Of a stretch of 64,000 bases of DNA, positions 44,901 through 57,429 are shown one piece after another (positions within the stretch are counted from its first letter, which is position 1; every line of letters starts with the position of its first letter). The stretch is from NCBI GenBank assembly GCA_037957365.1, contig JARHVA010003525.1, positions 786,001 to 850,000 of the forward strand, in the 5' to 3' direction. The stretch is from Torreya grandis (taxonomy: Eukaryota > Streptophyta > Pinopsida > Cupressales > Taxaceae). The position numbers and the translations under genes were made by a program. The notes under the pieces were generated by a model. It did not search any database and was not told the origin of the DNA. It saw nothing but the letters and a program-made list of their open reading frames with translations.

Positions 44901-47593
44901 TTGATTTCTTGATTAGAGGATTACTTGACATGTTGGATTTAAGTTTAGCTATTTCATTTTCTAATTTTTTGACATTGTATTCGATGTAAAAGGCATGGCT
45001 TTATTGATATGTTTTATCTATAACCACTTTACCTTTATCCAAGTAAATTTGGGATATATTTTAATTGGTGTTAGTAGAACCTATAATGACTTTGTTATTC
45101 CCTAGGAAATCAATAGATGTTATTTAATTTTATATGGGAGGTGTGTCTTATCTCCTAGAAAACAATTATGTAAGTCTTTGGCTTTAAAATTAAGTGAAAA
45201 TTTGACTCCTAGACCTAAAAGTTACAACAAGACCTAGTTCTTATTTTATAGTAGGTTTTCAGTGACTTGAGCCGATGGATTTTTATGTAGAGTTACTTCA
45301 TGAATATGTTTATATTGATAGGGTCCCTCATCATTGACATTGTCATTGATCTCAATATGATGCTCTTGGTTTCTAAATTAGAAGAAACCATTCCCAAAAG
45401 GGTCTTCTCTAAATCTAGGATTATTCATCAAGGCAATTTGTCTTGTGATGGGAGACATTGATTTGAAGGTTTGAATAAAAAATAAAGAGTATAAAAGTTA
45501 AAAACCAAACTTGATATTGTAAATGATTTACAATAAGCTTTTTTATTTTTTGGAATTTATTTTGATTTAGGCTTTGTTTAAAAAAATATTAAACTTTGTT
45601 TCCAAGAATAAAAAATTCAAGTACATGGTATTCAAAAGGAGGTAAAAAAGAAATAAAAATAACAATCAATCTCTAATTTAACCAAAAAGAAACATACAAG
45701 TCATAAAAATAGATAAATCTAGGCAAAGGGACTTGAATGACTTATAAACTCTCATATATATTGGTTCATTTATTTGAAAGTGTTGACCTAATTTTTTGTA
45801 ACACTAACTATGGAGGTAGAATCATACCCATATCCCACTTAACTTGATTTTGAGGGTAAGTTAAGAGTAACTTACTAGAGCTAACTATTTTTTGGTGAAC
45901 TAAAATTCATACAATTACATGGCTATTCTAAGGCTTAAGGTTTACACAAGATTTTATAAAGGGTATTCATCTATATACCTTTTTGATACATTAAGACCCA
46001 AGATAGTGGAAGAATTTTATTTAATAGACACACATAAAAGGGTTTACTCCCTATGTGCCCAACTCAGCTATAAAATTTTAGTAGGTTGATGTTAAAAAAA
46101 TAAAACTTTGAGGTCATTGTTGAAACCCTAAGTAATGTAGGATGAAACTCCCTCACATCATGATGAGATTAAAACACACAACCACTTAGATAATTGAAAT
46201 AATGGATCATCAATTTGTATACCTCATTGGTATATGGGGTTTGGCCTACTACATGATGGTGAAATCCATGGTTGATAAATCCCATGGAAAAATAAAAATA
46301 AAGAGATTAACATTTATTTTTTATTTCTATCTATATTCACAAATGTGACACAAAGGAAAGAGCATATGTAAGTGAAATCTAGGAAACATAAAATCATAAA
46401 AGTACTTTTGATTTATATGTATTGTTATTAATGTGATGCCAAGCAAAGAGCATACATAAAAATTTGTGACATAAAAAATCAAGCCTTAATATGAAATTAA
46501 ATGTGATTCAATTACTACTTGCAATAGAGAAACTTAAATTAAACAAATTTTAGTAATAAACAAGTGAAATAAAAAAAATTGGTTTCACTTTTTAATTCTT
46601 TGGCAAGCAATCCTTCATAAAAACTATTAGTAGTTTATTTTTAAGGAGTTAGGCAACCTAAAGAACCTATAAGTTAGTCAAAATAACAAAAAAAAGAAAA
46701 GATAAAAAATAAAAACTAACTCTCTAGAGAAAAACCCTTGTTACGTGGATATAATAAATGATGGACATGTAAAATAATTTTGAAAATAGTGAAAAACTCA
46801 AAAAATAAAGAAAAAGTATAGATAACTAAATCGCCAAAATGTTGAATAAAACCATTAAAATGTTAAACACATCCATTAAAATATTACCAAAAATGTTGTT
46901 TTGACCAATGAAAATGTCTAAATATTGAACAAAACTGATGCTTTAAGTGAAAAAACTAATGTTCTATAGACATAGGAAAAACAAAGAAAAATTAGTCTAA
47001 AAATAGAGAAAACAAGGAAAGTCAAATGTTAGAAAGTTGAAAAACTAGAAAAACTAGAAACAACAGAGAAAATTTAGAAAAAGGTAAGAAAAAATATAGA
47101 TAATAAAATCATTTAATATTTTAATGAATTTTTTATGATTTGCACCAAAACCACTGAACTGTTCTACAAACTTGTTTCAAAGGAAAAACCCATTGACAAA
47201 TGCTATGAAACCACTGCTAAGTAAAACTTAGAAAATAAACATAAAGTAGCATAAAAATATAAAGTGATAAATACAATATGTTAGAAGGACAAAAAATTCA
47301 TGAAATTCAAATAGAAAGATAGAAATAATTAAAAAAAACCTAGAAAACTATTAAGAACAAAATTGCAAAAATATTCTTTAAACCTCCTAAAATGTTCTAC
47401 AAACATACTGTTCTATAGGATGAAACCATTGTTATGTAAGAACAAATAAAATGACATAGAAAACTCCAAAAACACACCTGAAAACTACAAAAACTTCTTA
47501 TACCAATATTAAATAGTAATGTAACCTAAAAGAAAACATAAACAACTAAAAATTCTTAAAGAATGTAATTATTGATGAATAAGATGTGGGAAA
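44901..47593 (-). other. Leader of element C between PBS and gag, no gene
   Basis: About 2.7 kb, very A-rich on the + strand, with recurring words such as AAACTAGAAAAACTAGAAAC and GTTCTACAAAC. No ORF or domain is visible. A long untranslated leader is usual in Ogre/Tat elements. Confidence 0.55.
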
Positions 47594-47612
47594 GGTCCCA
47601 TCGGGCATGCCA
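47594..47612 (-). promoter_or_regulatory. Primer-binding site of element C
   Basis: On the minus strand it reads TGGCATGCCCGATGGGACC, five bases from the LTR end at 47618. It is nearly identical to the PBS of element D on the + strand (32808-32826). Confidence 0.75.
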
Positions 47613-47617
47613 TAATG

Positions 47618-48455
47618 TGATAACTAAAAATTAATAATATAACTAAATTATAAAATGATAATAATACAAACTTCCTATTCTAAATTTATACTAAACATTT
47701 GATAAAGCTAATATAATTAAAGAAAGATAAATACTTACAAAACTATGTATGTTAAATACATATTCACCTTATCCATAGTGACTTGTGATTTGCTCTTGCT
47801 AACTGAAATGTGGTTTCTCAATTCATTATCTAAACAAAGGTAAATTGGGTAGTATATGGGTGTGTAAGATTGATTTATAAATGGATGCATAGGATAAATT
47901 TCATGGCTCGAAAGTGGATGATGAAAATGGAGGATTACACTTAAATTTATAGATTTGTGGATAAGAAGATAAACATTTGAGAATAATTCAAATTTATTTA
48001 AAAATGATAATCATCAATGGTTGGATTTAAGTCCTCATCTCAATGGATGATGACCAATTCCCATGTGTTTGAGATAGATGGGGAGAGTTAGTTTGTAGTT
48101 AAATGATTCATCATGAATGGGTCAAGGTAGTTGAGTGACTTACCATGATAGTTGAAATGTTTAATGATAACTCAATAATTAGTTGAGGAAGTTAAGGATA
48201 TGGTTGGATGACTCAACACATGGTTGAGAGAAGTGTGGAAGATCTCTAGATGAGATAGACATTCTATATTTTAATTAATTTTGTGAAATTATGTGTGTAT
48301 GAATAATTAATTAATGTAGATTAATTAATTAATTGAAAAAATAGAGGGAAATGATATTAATGGAAAATTTAAATTTGGGATGGTGATTGAGCTAGTGTGT
48401 CAATTTTAAACAAAGTTAATTATGACACTAAATTGACAAAATTTAGGTGTCTACA
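47618..48455 (-). repeat. 5' LTR of element C (838 bp)
   Basis: On the minus strand it starts TGTAGACACCTAAATTTTGT at 48455 and ends AGTTATCA at 47618, beside the PBS. To its right a protease reading begins at once on the other strand, which fixes the boundary. Confidence 0.72.
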
Positions 48456-49310
48456 CATAGTGTCATGATAGACAATGGGTCCAGTAAGAATGCTTACATG
48501 ATGCCACTTTTACATTATCTTAGATCATGCATGAGGATTCAACAAAAATAACTAGGATAGTTACAATATTTTATAGAAACTCACATAACACCTTGGGTCA
48601 CATTGTGCTACCTATTAAGGTAGGCCCTGTAGTAATTACTAAACCATTCTCAGTCTTACCTAGTACATGGGCATTTGATATGTTATTGGGATGTCCTTGG
48701 ATATTACATAAGCTCTGCACAATAACATCATTAGTGCATTGGTATGTTAAATATATACATGGATATAGGGTGGTGATAGTTACAAATATTCCATATGAGT
48801 ACCATCTCATGTCTAAAGAATTTCCTCCTCCACCCCCACCATTGTAGTTGACTTTTACACCTATTTTTTTATCTAGATACAATTATTACACCTGTTTAGA
48901 ATTATTCTACCAAACCAAATATTTAGGATTATTATATTGAACTAATTATTTTGGATTATTCTACCAATCTAGTTACTACACCTATTCAGGACCATGTTAT
49001 CGAGATAGTTACCTCACATGCCCCTATGCATTATAAAAAAATAATTATACAACTTAATCATGTTCATTATACACACACTTTTTAGAGGAGAGTAGTGGAA
49101 TTTCCTAGAAGGCCAATATTATAGAACCCATTACATCATAGGGTCATTCAAGATTTGAGACATCTAGTATTCACTCTACATCCTAGATTATAGTTAGTAG
49201 CAACTACACATGTTTCAAAATGAACACATGTACATTATTATCATATGATACAATAGTTTTCATTTGATATGGTACATTATCATTACTCATCATATTACAA
49301 ACATTATGAG

Positions 49311-49346
<36 letters not shown>

Positions 49347-49440
49347 GGGCTATAACATAACACAAGATAAATTTTTAGATTCAAATTTATATTCACATAC
49401 AGTTCCACATCACGTTCTAGCTCCCATAAGATAACTCTTC
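48456..49440 (+). pseudogene. Protease of a Tat/Ogre-like element (probably D), after the C insertion
   Basis: Starts mid-domain at the C LTR junction: VMIDNGSSKNAYMMPLLHYL with the active-site motif as D-N-G-S-S. The open frame 48527-48847 then gives TIFYRNSHNTLGHIVLPIKV and FSVLPSTWAFDMLLGCPWI, ending in a run of prolines. A Tyr-rich linker with several stops follows to about 49440 (YQTKY, LLYQTNY). Strand, family and position fit the missing protease of element D, whose gag stops at 36990. No RT follows. Confidence 0.72.
49311..49346. repeat. (TGA)n microsatellite
   Basis: Twelve tandem TGA triplets. Confidence 0.95.
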
Positions 49441-49894
49441 CTATGTTGGATATATATCCTCCCCATTACCATCCCATTGATTGGTTATCATCTACCTTGA
49501 GAAACTATTCTAAAAACACAAAAAAAAAATCATAAATACAAAAAAAATTAAATATTTCAAAAAATAAAATAAAATTAGGGCCTAAGCATGATGTGATTAT
49601 TAGTTTACATCATTTACATACATTATTTATTTTTATTATTAGTAAAAAAGGGTATTTTGAAATGTCCTTAAACCCTTTTATAAAAAATATAATGATAGGA
49701 CAATGAGAACACAATACTAAAAATGAAAACAGTTGACAACCTAGAAAACCAATATAGGCAAACATAATGTGAACAATTAATAACAAAACATCAACCAAAA
49801 AACAATAGAATAAACACTATAATAAGAGATCAACAAAGATAAATTTAAGGCACAATGAGATCATTGAGGACAATTGTGAATTCCCATTATTTCT
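49441..49894. other. A-rich junction region, no gene
   Basis: Several A runs (49514-49590) and no domain. It separates the + strand protease remnant from the minus-strand ORF remnant. No LTR end is recognised. Confidence 0.4.
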
Positions 49895-51341
49895 TCAAGA
49901 ATTATAGATAGTCTTCTACAAAGTCATCCTCAAGGTCCTCCTTTACATCATGATTCTTCCTCTAACTCTTAGTTCTTTTGCTTAGGCCTCCTTGGAATAA
50001 CACTCATTTCATTTTTGTCAATCCTTATTGTATAATTTTTATACTAGTTTCATAGTTATTTATGGTAAATTTGTTGGTATTCACCACTTTATTGATTTTA
50101 TCCTTTATGGACAACATTTTACCATTCAAATTTTCCAATCTGCCCTTTAGCTTAGCATTTTCTTCCCTTATTTGGTATAAATCTTTGAATAATCTCAATT
50201 GAATACTTTCTAATTGTATGTCATTCAATGGGGTATGCATTTCCCTGTTTATATATTTATGAAGGGAGTCGATTTTATCTTTAATCTTGTTATTTTATCT
50301 AAAGAACCATTTTAAAATGCTCAACTATAATTTTCATTCATTCTCTAGGGTCTCAACCCTACTTTGAATATCATCAATATTAATCAACTTCCACATGATA
50401 TTTTGGTTGTCATTCTATCCTCCAGTAAAGTGGTTGTGGATGTCTACATTTTTGTTTTCCTCATATGTAAGGGTTATTACTCATTCCAAATGTCCTTCTC
50501 ATCATCTTTAATTTCATTCATTTTTTTAGACTTTTGATTCCCCTCTATTCTTAGGATGACACTCTCCAAATAGGGATTATTACTTTTGTAGGAATCCAAA
50601 TTTTTGTTTTGATTCCTCCCCCAAAGATTATCCTTTGTGTCCTTCTCATTATCCACATTGTGTGCTCTTTCATCCTTACCATGTTCCTAAGTGTTTGCTT
50701 ATGGGATTTTGATCTTAAGATATCTCAGGCCTCACTTGGTCTTACTCCCACCAACCAAGGGAGGAAGATTAAGGGGATACTCATTCTCCTTTCCCATATC
50801 TTCTAAAGCATTTACCATTGTGCCAACTTCAAAAATGGAAATATTTCGTTGGGATTCTTATACCAATAATTAGATCAAATCCTAATGAATGGGGGCTTCC
50901 CCCTTCTTAAATTGAATATTCATTGCCAAATTTTCTAGATACATTAGTAGAAAGAAAGGAATGCTCACTGATATTTTGTTCTTAAAGTGGTTTAGTAATG
51001 AGAAGTGGTGGGAGTAGGGTCTCTTGAATTACCCTTTCAAAGTAAACTATTTAATGAAAAACAAATTTAACTCCTAAAAAATGATAGTGACCCTAATGAT
51101 GTTTTTTTATAATTTTCCATTGTTATTATAATGATGTTTTTTTTATCATCACCTTTCAATCCCTAGTAAAATCAAATAACAACACATGATCATGCCCTTT
51201 GATCCTTTCACTGTAATTGACCAAACCACCTCTTCTCAATATGTGCCATATTTTTGGGTTCCTTATAGTTCCATCAAAAGAGGTAGGATCAGTCCTAACC
51301 CTGTCACATCCCATTACTCTAGTGTATGAACCACAACCCAT
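49895..51341 (-). pseudogene. Unrecognised ORF remnant related to the one at 8070-9640: conserved domain, then coiled coil
   Basis: Minus-strand reading begins at 51341. Residues 10-61 (51314-51159) align without a gap to 8406-8561: both have MG-x-D, P-x-S, NP-x-x-W, GG, Y-x-ER, G, L and F-x-R at the same spacing, 17 of 52 identical. A stop follows where Trp is expected. About 900 bases on, an open stretch 50240-50025 is a strong coiled coil (LESIQLRLFKDLYQIREENA, KLKGRLENLNGKM) with an acidic tail DVKEDLEDDFVEDYL near 49940. The order (domain, then coil) and spacing match the + strand copy. The family is not known to me; extra upstream ORFs of Ogre-type elements are one possibility. Confidence 0.6.
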
Positions 51342-51885
51342 ATTATATGAATGAAATATCCTAATACTTAATAGAGTATTGAAAATAAAATACTATTAGA
51401 AAGATAACCAATATATTGAGAGTATACAATTCCTTCATTCATGTGAAATGACAAACCATATAAGTAATACATATGGTTATCACATGTTTGGTAGATTAAA
51501 TATTATTTATATAAACTTATTAATTTGATGTGGTGCATGACTGATACATAGGGCATATTGTTACACATGATATATGGATGCATAAATATTAGCCCATTAT
51601 TATACCTAGGGACAATGCCAATGCTGGGGGCATTTTATTCCAAATGTTAGACTATTAAAAGTTATATATTCCTACCACCTTTCCCATTTACCATGTTGAC
51701 CTACATTTATTAGATACACATGCCTTAATATTGCTCATGATTGATATAGTGTTACATGGATATATTATTTTACTGTGATATGACTCTTACATACTTAGAT
51801 GGTATATAATTATTTGTATGTTATTTGCTTCTTTAATTCTATTATAATAGGATATTTATTTCTTATCTATTATATGTTTCCACTT
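51342..51885. other. No gene seen
   Basis: AT-rich sequence upstream of the minus-strand ORF remnant. No LTR terminus or PBS is recognised. Confidence 0.4.
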
Positions 51886-52060
51886 GGTTTTATTTGTGGG
51901 TCCTTGGAATTATTTGTGTGACATTTATTTCACCTTGTTTGTGGCTCCTTACCCTGTTTATTATGAAATTTATTTCCCCTTGATTGTGGATCCTTGGCCT
52001 TGTTTGCATGAAAATTATTTATTCCTCATATGTAGTACCTTGGCCTTATGTGTGACATTA
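51886..52060. repeat. 45 bp tandem repeat, about four copies
   Basis: Diverged copies of TTTGTGG-x-TCCTTGG...ATTTATTTC occur with TCCTT landmarks at 51901, 51946, 51991 and ACCTT at 52037 (spacing 45-46). Confidence 0.75.
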
Positions 52061-52493
52061 TATGATATTACATGTACTTCTATTATCCCATGATCTATTT
52101 CATGCATCTATATCACATAGTCTTATTAAATGTAATTATCAGTCATGATTTTTACTTCAAGCCTAATTTATATATACATCTAGTCATGACACTTATATGT
52201 CATTTGTATTACATTTATTTTTTACATGATTTTATGACATATTCATTACTATAATGACATATTATCCACATGTTGACATGATTAGACACAATTACATCTT
52301 TTTACATGACATGATACAAATAACTTATTTTTTTGAGATGAGTACTTGTAGCCTAAATACCTAACCTAAAAATGGGGGCACATTATTGGGATGTCATAGA
52401 GACTTAGCTCATATGAACACATATTACATATTTTGGGAAAAAATATAAATATTATAGAGATTTCATAGTGGTTCAAATATCTGATTAAGGTAG

Positions 52494-52494
<1 letters not shown>
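52061..52494. other. No gene seen
   Basis: AT-rich repeat-like sequence between the 45 bp array and the TA run. A chance 60-codon ORF is the only open frame. Confidence 0.4.

Positions 52495-52536
<42 letters not shown>
52495..52536. repeat. (TA)n microsatellite
   Basis: About 42 bases of uninterrupted TA. Confidence 0.95.
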
Positions 52537-52540
<4 letters not shown>

Positions 52541-52699
52541 TACTATAGATGTTAAAATATGATTTATATAGTACCGGTCATGTAAACTTGTCAATTACTT
52601 ATCATGGCTATACCTTTTAGTTCTAGACCTTCCCATTGCTAAAAGGATCACTTTCATTATATTTTTGTACCTAATTTATTATCTCTTAGTTTTAAACTT

Positions 52700-52995
52700 G
52701 TTATTATAATGACCTAGGCCTTATATACTATGAAAAAATATATAAACATGATTATTATCCTTCACTACTAGTTTTGTACCTATACCTATTTTATATCTCC
52801 TTGAACACCTACATCTTAGACAGACACATGCATTGATGTAATTGTTCATTTTTCTAACAAAGTTTCTAGTGCCTAAAAGTCATCCAAATTAAAAAATATA
52901 CATATCCAAAAGGATAGTCTAAGTGATTTAATGTGATATATTTCCAAAAGGGATTGGTATATATACAAGATCAACCCTCATTCATTCTTCACTTG
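52700..52995 (+). repeat. Left arm of a ~300 bp inverted repeat
   Basis: The reverse complement of 53957-54255 aligns along the whole arm. The inner end is nearly perfect (ATCAACCCTCATTCATTCTT on both); further out agreement falls (ACCTATACCTATT; CTAGT-x-CC-x-AAAGTCATC). The loop is about 960 bases. Confidence 0.75.
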
Positions 52996-53956
52996 GTAAT
53001 CACATACAACTCATAAGATAATATACCAAGAAACATTAAATCAAGCAGTCAAGTGAGAAAATATGCCCTATTTGTCCTTATTTCCATATTAGTCTATTTA
53101 ACCCTTAAATAGAATCTAGGTTGGTATTATCTAGATTGTATTAAAGGGGTGTATATAAATGAAATGGCATAAGGGTGATAATGAGATATATAATATATGA
53201 ATTAGATGCTAAAATCAAATATAAACATAAACTTAATTTATTCTATTGAGACAGTCTAACTATGGAAAGTGTAAGTATGAGAGATATAAAAATGACAATG
53301 AATTGAAGTAATTAGCTTGTTCAAATGCTAATGCAGTTATAGATCTAGAATAAATTGAAAGTAGGTATGAAGGAGATTTTGGAATAATCATTAGATTCTA
53401 GTGATGATGCTTCTAGATCTCTAAATAGTAATGATAGCCTAGGACAATTGCATTGATACTATTATTTGGGTTTGATGCTACTGTCATGTATAAAATATCC
53501 ATTAAAATTGGATGTGACTACCTAGGTGCTTCTAGGTTTTTGTTTGCCTTCACTTTGGTGCATTTAGATATGGGTTATGGACTATCACTACTTGTGAAAT
53601 TATACAACCCTAGATTAATATCTTCAATGTGACCTTGAGGAAAAATGGGTTAATGGACATAAATTATTGAGCTGACCCCAATGAACCTACTATCAAATGA
53701 TGCTACCAACATATCCAATACTCTTAAGAGGGCATCAAACTTGTGTACTTATCCCATATGTGTTATCTTATGTGTGAATCATATAATATGTCCAAAGCAA
53801 GTATAATAGTGACCTAATTTGTAACTTGTAAAATTAGGCTCTTGGGATACTCCTTTAGTAATTCATACCCATAGATGTGTAATCCTTATGACTAGTATAA
53901 AAATATGAATAAATAGGAAAGATTTGCTCAATTGAATGCTCATTTATCTAACTGAT
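52996..53956. other. Spacer of the inverted repeat, no gene
   Basis: About 960 bases without a recognisable ORF or domain. Confidence 0.5.
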
Positions 53957-54255
53957 AAGTGAAGAATGAATGAGGGTTGATATTATATTTATATCAATCC
54001 ATTTGGAGTAATATATTACATTAAATAACTTAGGCCAACAATTATGATACATTTCATTTGAAAATTAGATGACTTTAGGGTACTAGACACTTGTGTAAAG
54101 ATAGGACAATAACGTCAATGCTACCATCTATTCCAAACATTAGTGTCTATGGAGCAAGAGAATAGGTATAGGTTTAGAACTTACATAGATGGAAGATAAA
54201 TACATTTTAATCATTCTAAGAAAGATATAAGACTTGAAGCATCGATATAATAGTA
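53957..54255 (-). repeat. Right arm of the ~300 bp inverted repeat
   Basis: Starts AAGTGAAGAATGAATGAGGG, the complement of the inner end of the left arm. The pair may be a foldback element, or two facing copies of one repeat. No TSD is recognised. Confidence 0.75.
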
Positions 54256-55274
54256 GATAGACCAAGATATAGGCCAAGGATCATAAAGATAGAGTAGATG
54301 TGAGACTTAAAAAAGTGGGTAATGTAGAGAATTGAGAGGAATAACTAATGTTTGATTTTAGCTAGTGTATAATACTAAGGTGATATATAATCATCAAATA
54401 TTTTCTACATTTACCACCTTTAATCTAGTAACACAATTACTAGTTTAAAGGAAAAGAATGCATACCTAGGTGTGTATACACACCTTTTCTTTATGTGTAC
54501 CCAACTTAAGTGTTTTTTTGGTGACTAAATTATAACCAAATTCATGTTATAATATAAAATCATTGCATATAATTTGGGTTGAAAGTACTTGAAATATATT
54601 AAAATTAAAAGATCAAGGTTTAAAAGTACACCTGTGTTGATGTAATTGCCTTACCTATTGGAAAGTTATTTTAAAAAAGATGTATCATTATAAGGCTCTA
54701 AAATTTAGATTAGGATAAATATTTAAAGTAAATATATCTGATGGTATAAATAGAGAGAGAGAGAGACCTATGCCCATAAATTTGGATAAAAAATGGGTTG
54801 CTACTTGGTAGTTGAGATTAGCTCAATAATGTAACTCAATGATACTTATAACTTGGTGAGGCTGGATGATCAAGTCCAAACTAAAAACTTATAAAGATTA
54901 AGTTATTTTATCACCTCAATCATTTAAAAAGGTTAACCAACTACTGTAGTATATTGGCTCAATAAAAGTCTAAAAATTCCATGAGGTATCAGTATGAAAA
55001 AAGTCTATGATATGGTAACATTACATAAAAGAGTTTTAGAAAATGAAAATGATTTGGATTTTATAATATTAGGGACATGTTTCATAACATATGCACCTTA
55101 GATATGTCTCATGATGAAACTATGTATAACAATAGTATCAATGTATAGAATTCTACCACAACTATGAATCTGAATCATTTAACTATGTGCTTTGGCCAAT
55201 TCAGGTAATTGTGTAAGTGTGGATAAATATGAAAACTAATATAAGTACCAATGTGGAGGACATTTTTCCAAACA
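54256..55274. other. No gene seen
   Basis: AT-rich sequence. No domain, LTR end or repeat can be supported apart from a short GA run at about 54754. Confidence 0.5.
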
Positions 55275-55640
55275 TGCCCCCATTATATTAAAGAGATGTT
55301 TATTACTAAACATGTATGGGAAAGATGCATCTAGAGCATGCCCCCACTAAATCTGAGAACTGCGAGTGTGTGGAAGCCATGCCCATATGAGATGCCCACA
55401 CTGAATCTAAAAACTAATACAAGTAACAATGTGTTGAATGAATGTGGAGAACATTCTTCCAAATCTTCCCCCACTAAATTTTAAAACTCTTAATATGTGG
55501 AATCCATGTCCATATGACATGCCCCCATTGAATCTAAAAACTGATATAAGTAATAATGTGCTGAATGAGTGTGGAGAACATGCTTTCAAAGCATACCCCC
55601 ACTAAATTTAAATTTTTTTCCAAGTGTGAAGAATATGTAT
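55275..55640. repeat. ~127 bp tandem repeat, about 2.5 copies
   Basis: GAATCTAAAAACT starts at 55403 and 55530. Each unit contains AAGTAA-x-AATGTG-x-TGAATGA, GTGTGGAGAACAT and GCCCCCA-TGAAT-type words. A partial, more diverged copy precedes at about 55230-55340. Tandem repeats like this are common between pol and the 3' LTR of Ogre/Tat elements. Confidence 0.75.
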
Positions 55641-57429
55641 ATATGAAATGCCCCTAAAAATATTTCCCCCCCTTTAGGGTGATGAAAATATAGGAATTGG
55701 TAGTTACCTCACCTCAAAAGTATAAGATAACTATACAATATGTGAATGTAACCATTAAAATTTAGAAGGTACATGTCTAGGTAAATGTATCATTGAAGCA
55801 TATAGAACCAATGTGATCATATGTAGGCTTAATATTTATGATAAAGATCATGGAAACATCTAGGTCGTAATAATAAAAACTCAAAAAGAAAACAAGCACA
55901 CACAAAAATCACTCAAAATTAAGTCAAAAGACAATAGTATAAGGAGACCACAAACAAGGGGCATATTCAAATGGACATGACTTAATAAAATATCCATAAA
56001 GTGAGAATGACATATTCAAATGTCCATTCAGCAAATAGTGACATATGTAAATGTTAATAAAAGCATACATAGGCATGGGGGATGAAAGCAAAGGAGCTTA
56101 TTCAAATGCTCGAACAAGGAATAAAATATCTAGGCAAGACATTCAAGGAAGTGTATAAATTAAATCATAATAAACCAAGTATAAACATGTCATAGTATCC
56201 CATGGATCTAAGGTGTTAAAAAAGATGTCAAGTGTGTAGCATATCAAGTACCTTGTGTAAGATATAATCATGGATAATAGCCATGTGTAAGTACACATGT
56301 AATATAAACATGGAAATGTAGAGTGATAATAAAATCATATAACGTATGTATATCAAGACCAAAGAAGTAGATGCCCCCTATGTTGATATGACATGGGTAG
56401 AGGGAAAACCCAACATATGAAATATGAATGTCTTGTGTCATGTATGTCTATATCACATTCAAGTAGAAGTGTGACATATATGTGTATGTAGGAGTAACTG
56501 AGTGTGCTATCCATCAATATGGAAGTAACACATGGATGCCAAGGAGTCAATATAAGATGTAAGTGCCAAAAATGTTTTTGGAATTTTGTATGTTTTTTAT
56601 TTTTTTAAATTTTTAAATAAGAAAGATCATCCTATGATGCCATCTAATGGATGGTCATATATGTCCCCCAATATAAGCATTACAACCTTAAGTTATATAT
56701 TTTACATTATTTGCATCATGATTGGATAGGTTGAAAAGGTACATATCATGTTCCTCATGTTTTTCATGTGTATTAGAAGATGTAATTCTATCATTTGAAA
56801 TATGTATTAATGTACCTTCATGAGGAAAAGAAATCCCTTATTGATTTGGATCAATTTTTGCTTCCATTTGGTATATCTATAGAGTTCCTAGTATAAATAC
56901 ATATAGAGATGTGTTAGGCATAACCCAAACCCATGTTTGAATTACTTTATGATTACAAGAAATTGGTATTATTATGTTTCCTAAGGAGTCTTTCCAACCT
57001 ATTTTTTTTTAAAATTTTTTGGGTTGAAGCCTATTTATTGTAAGTGTCTTACATTGCAAGTAGTTTTTACTTGTGTAGGATCAATATAGTTATGACAAAA
57101 ATAAGCACCACCCATGTATAAGGTAATTATTAAATCTTGTTGTCATGGATGCTTTTTGTTTTTTCAATTTGATATTATTGCATAAGATGTGGACCTTGGA
57201 TTGGTCCCTAGTTGAGTAACATTTATGAACTGGTCATATAGAGATTATAGATACCACTTTTTTGTTCATAATGTTTCTTAGGTAAGTTATCTCCACCATT
57301 TGTGTGAGGGATAAATATTTTGTATTTGGAGGGAAATATGTTAAGTTATTTTGAATGAGTAATTATGAAGGAAACATGTCTATGCACATCATTATATAAA
57401 TGGGTAAATGATTCATATTGTTTATGCAA
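55641..57429. other. Downstream sequence of the minus-strand gag remnant, no clear domain
   Basis: On the minus strand, reading continues from the gag at 57430 through low-complexity, stop-rich sequence without a recognisable protease or RT. It may be the decayed rest of that element. Confidence 0.4.

Larger units (their letters stand above)
40821..48455 (-). mobile_element. Element C: Tat/Ogre-like gypsy element, minus strand, 3' half missing
   Basis: Read on the minus strand from the right: 5' LTR 48455-47618, PBS 47612-47594, a 2.7 kb leader, Asn-rich repeats and gag 44900-43300, protease 43300-42440, and RT 41350-40821. The RT stops after MLHDI at the junction with the LTR of B. The rest of the RT, RNase H, integrase and 3' LTR are missing. 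The right end lies inside a + strand protease of another element (48456), so C inserted there. CATAG at 48456-48460 would be one copy of its TSD. Confidence 0.75.

Noticed and set aside
48598..48882. Minus-strand ORF of 94 codons
   Set aside because: Shadow of the + strand protease frame 48527-48847, which has family motifs.
49311..49346. Poly-Ser/His or poly-Asp coding tract
   Set aside because: It is a plain (TGA)n microsatellite with no surrounding open frame.
55275..55640. CRISPR-like direct repeats
   Set aside because: Long diverged units without spacers, in plant DNA; an ordinary tandem repeat.
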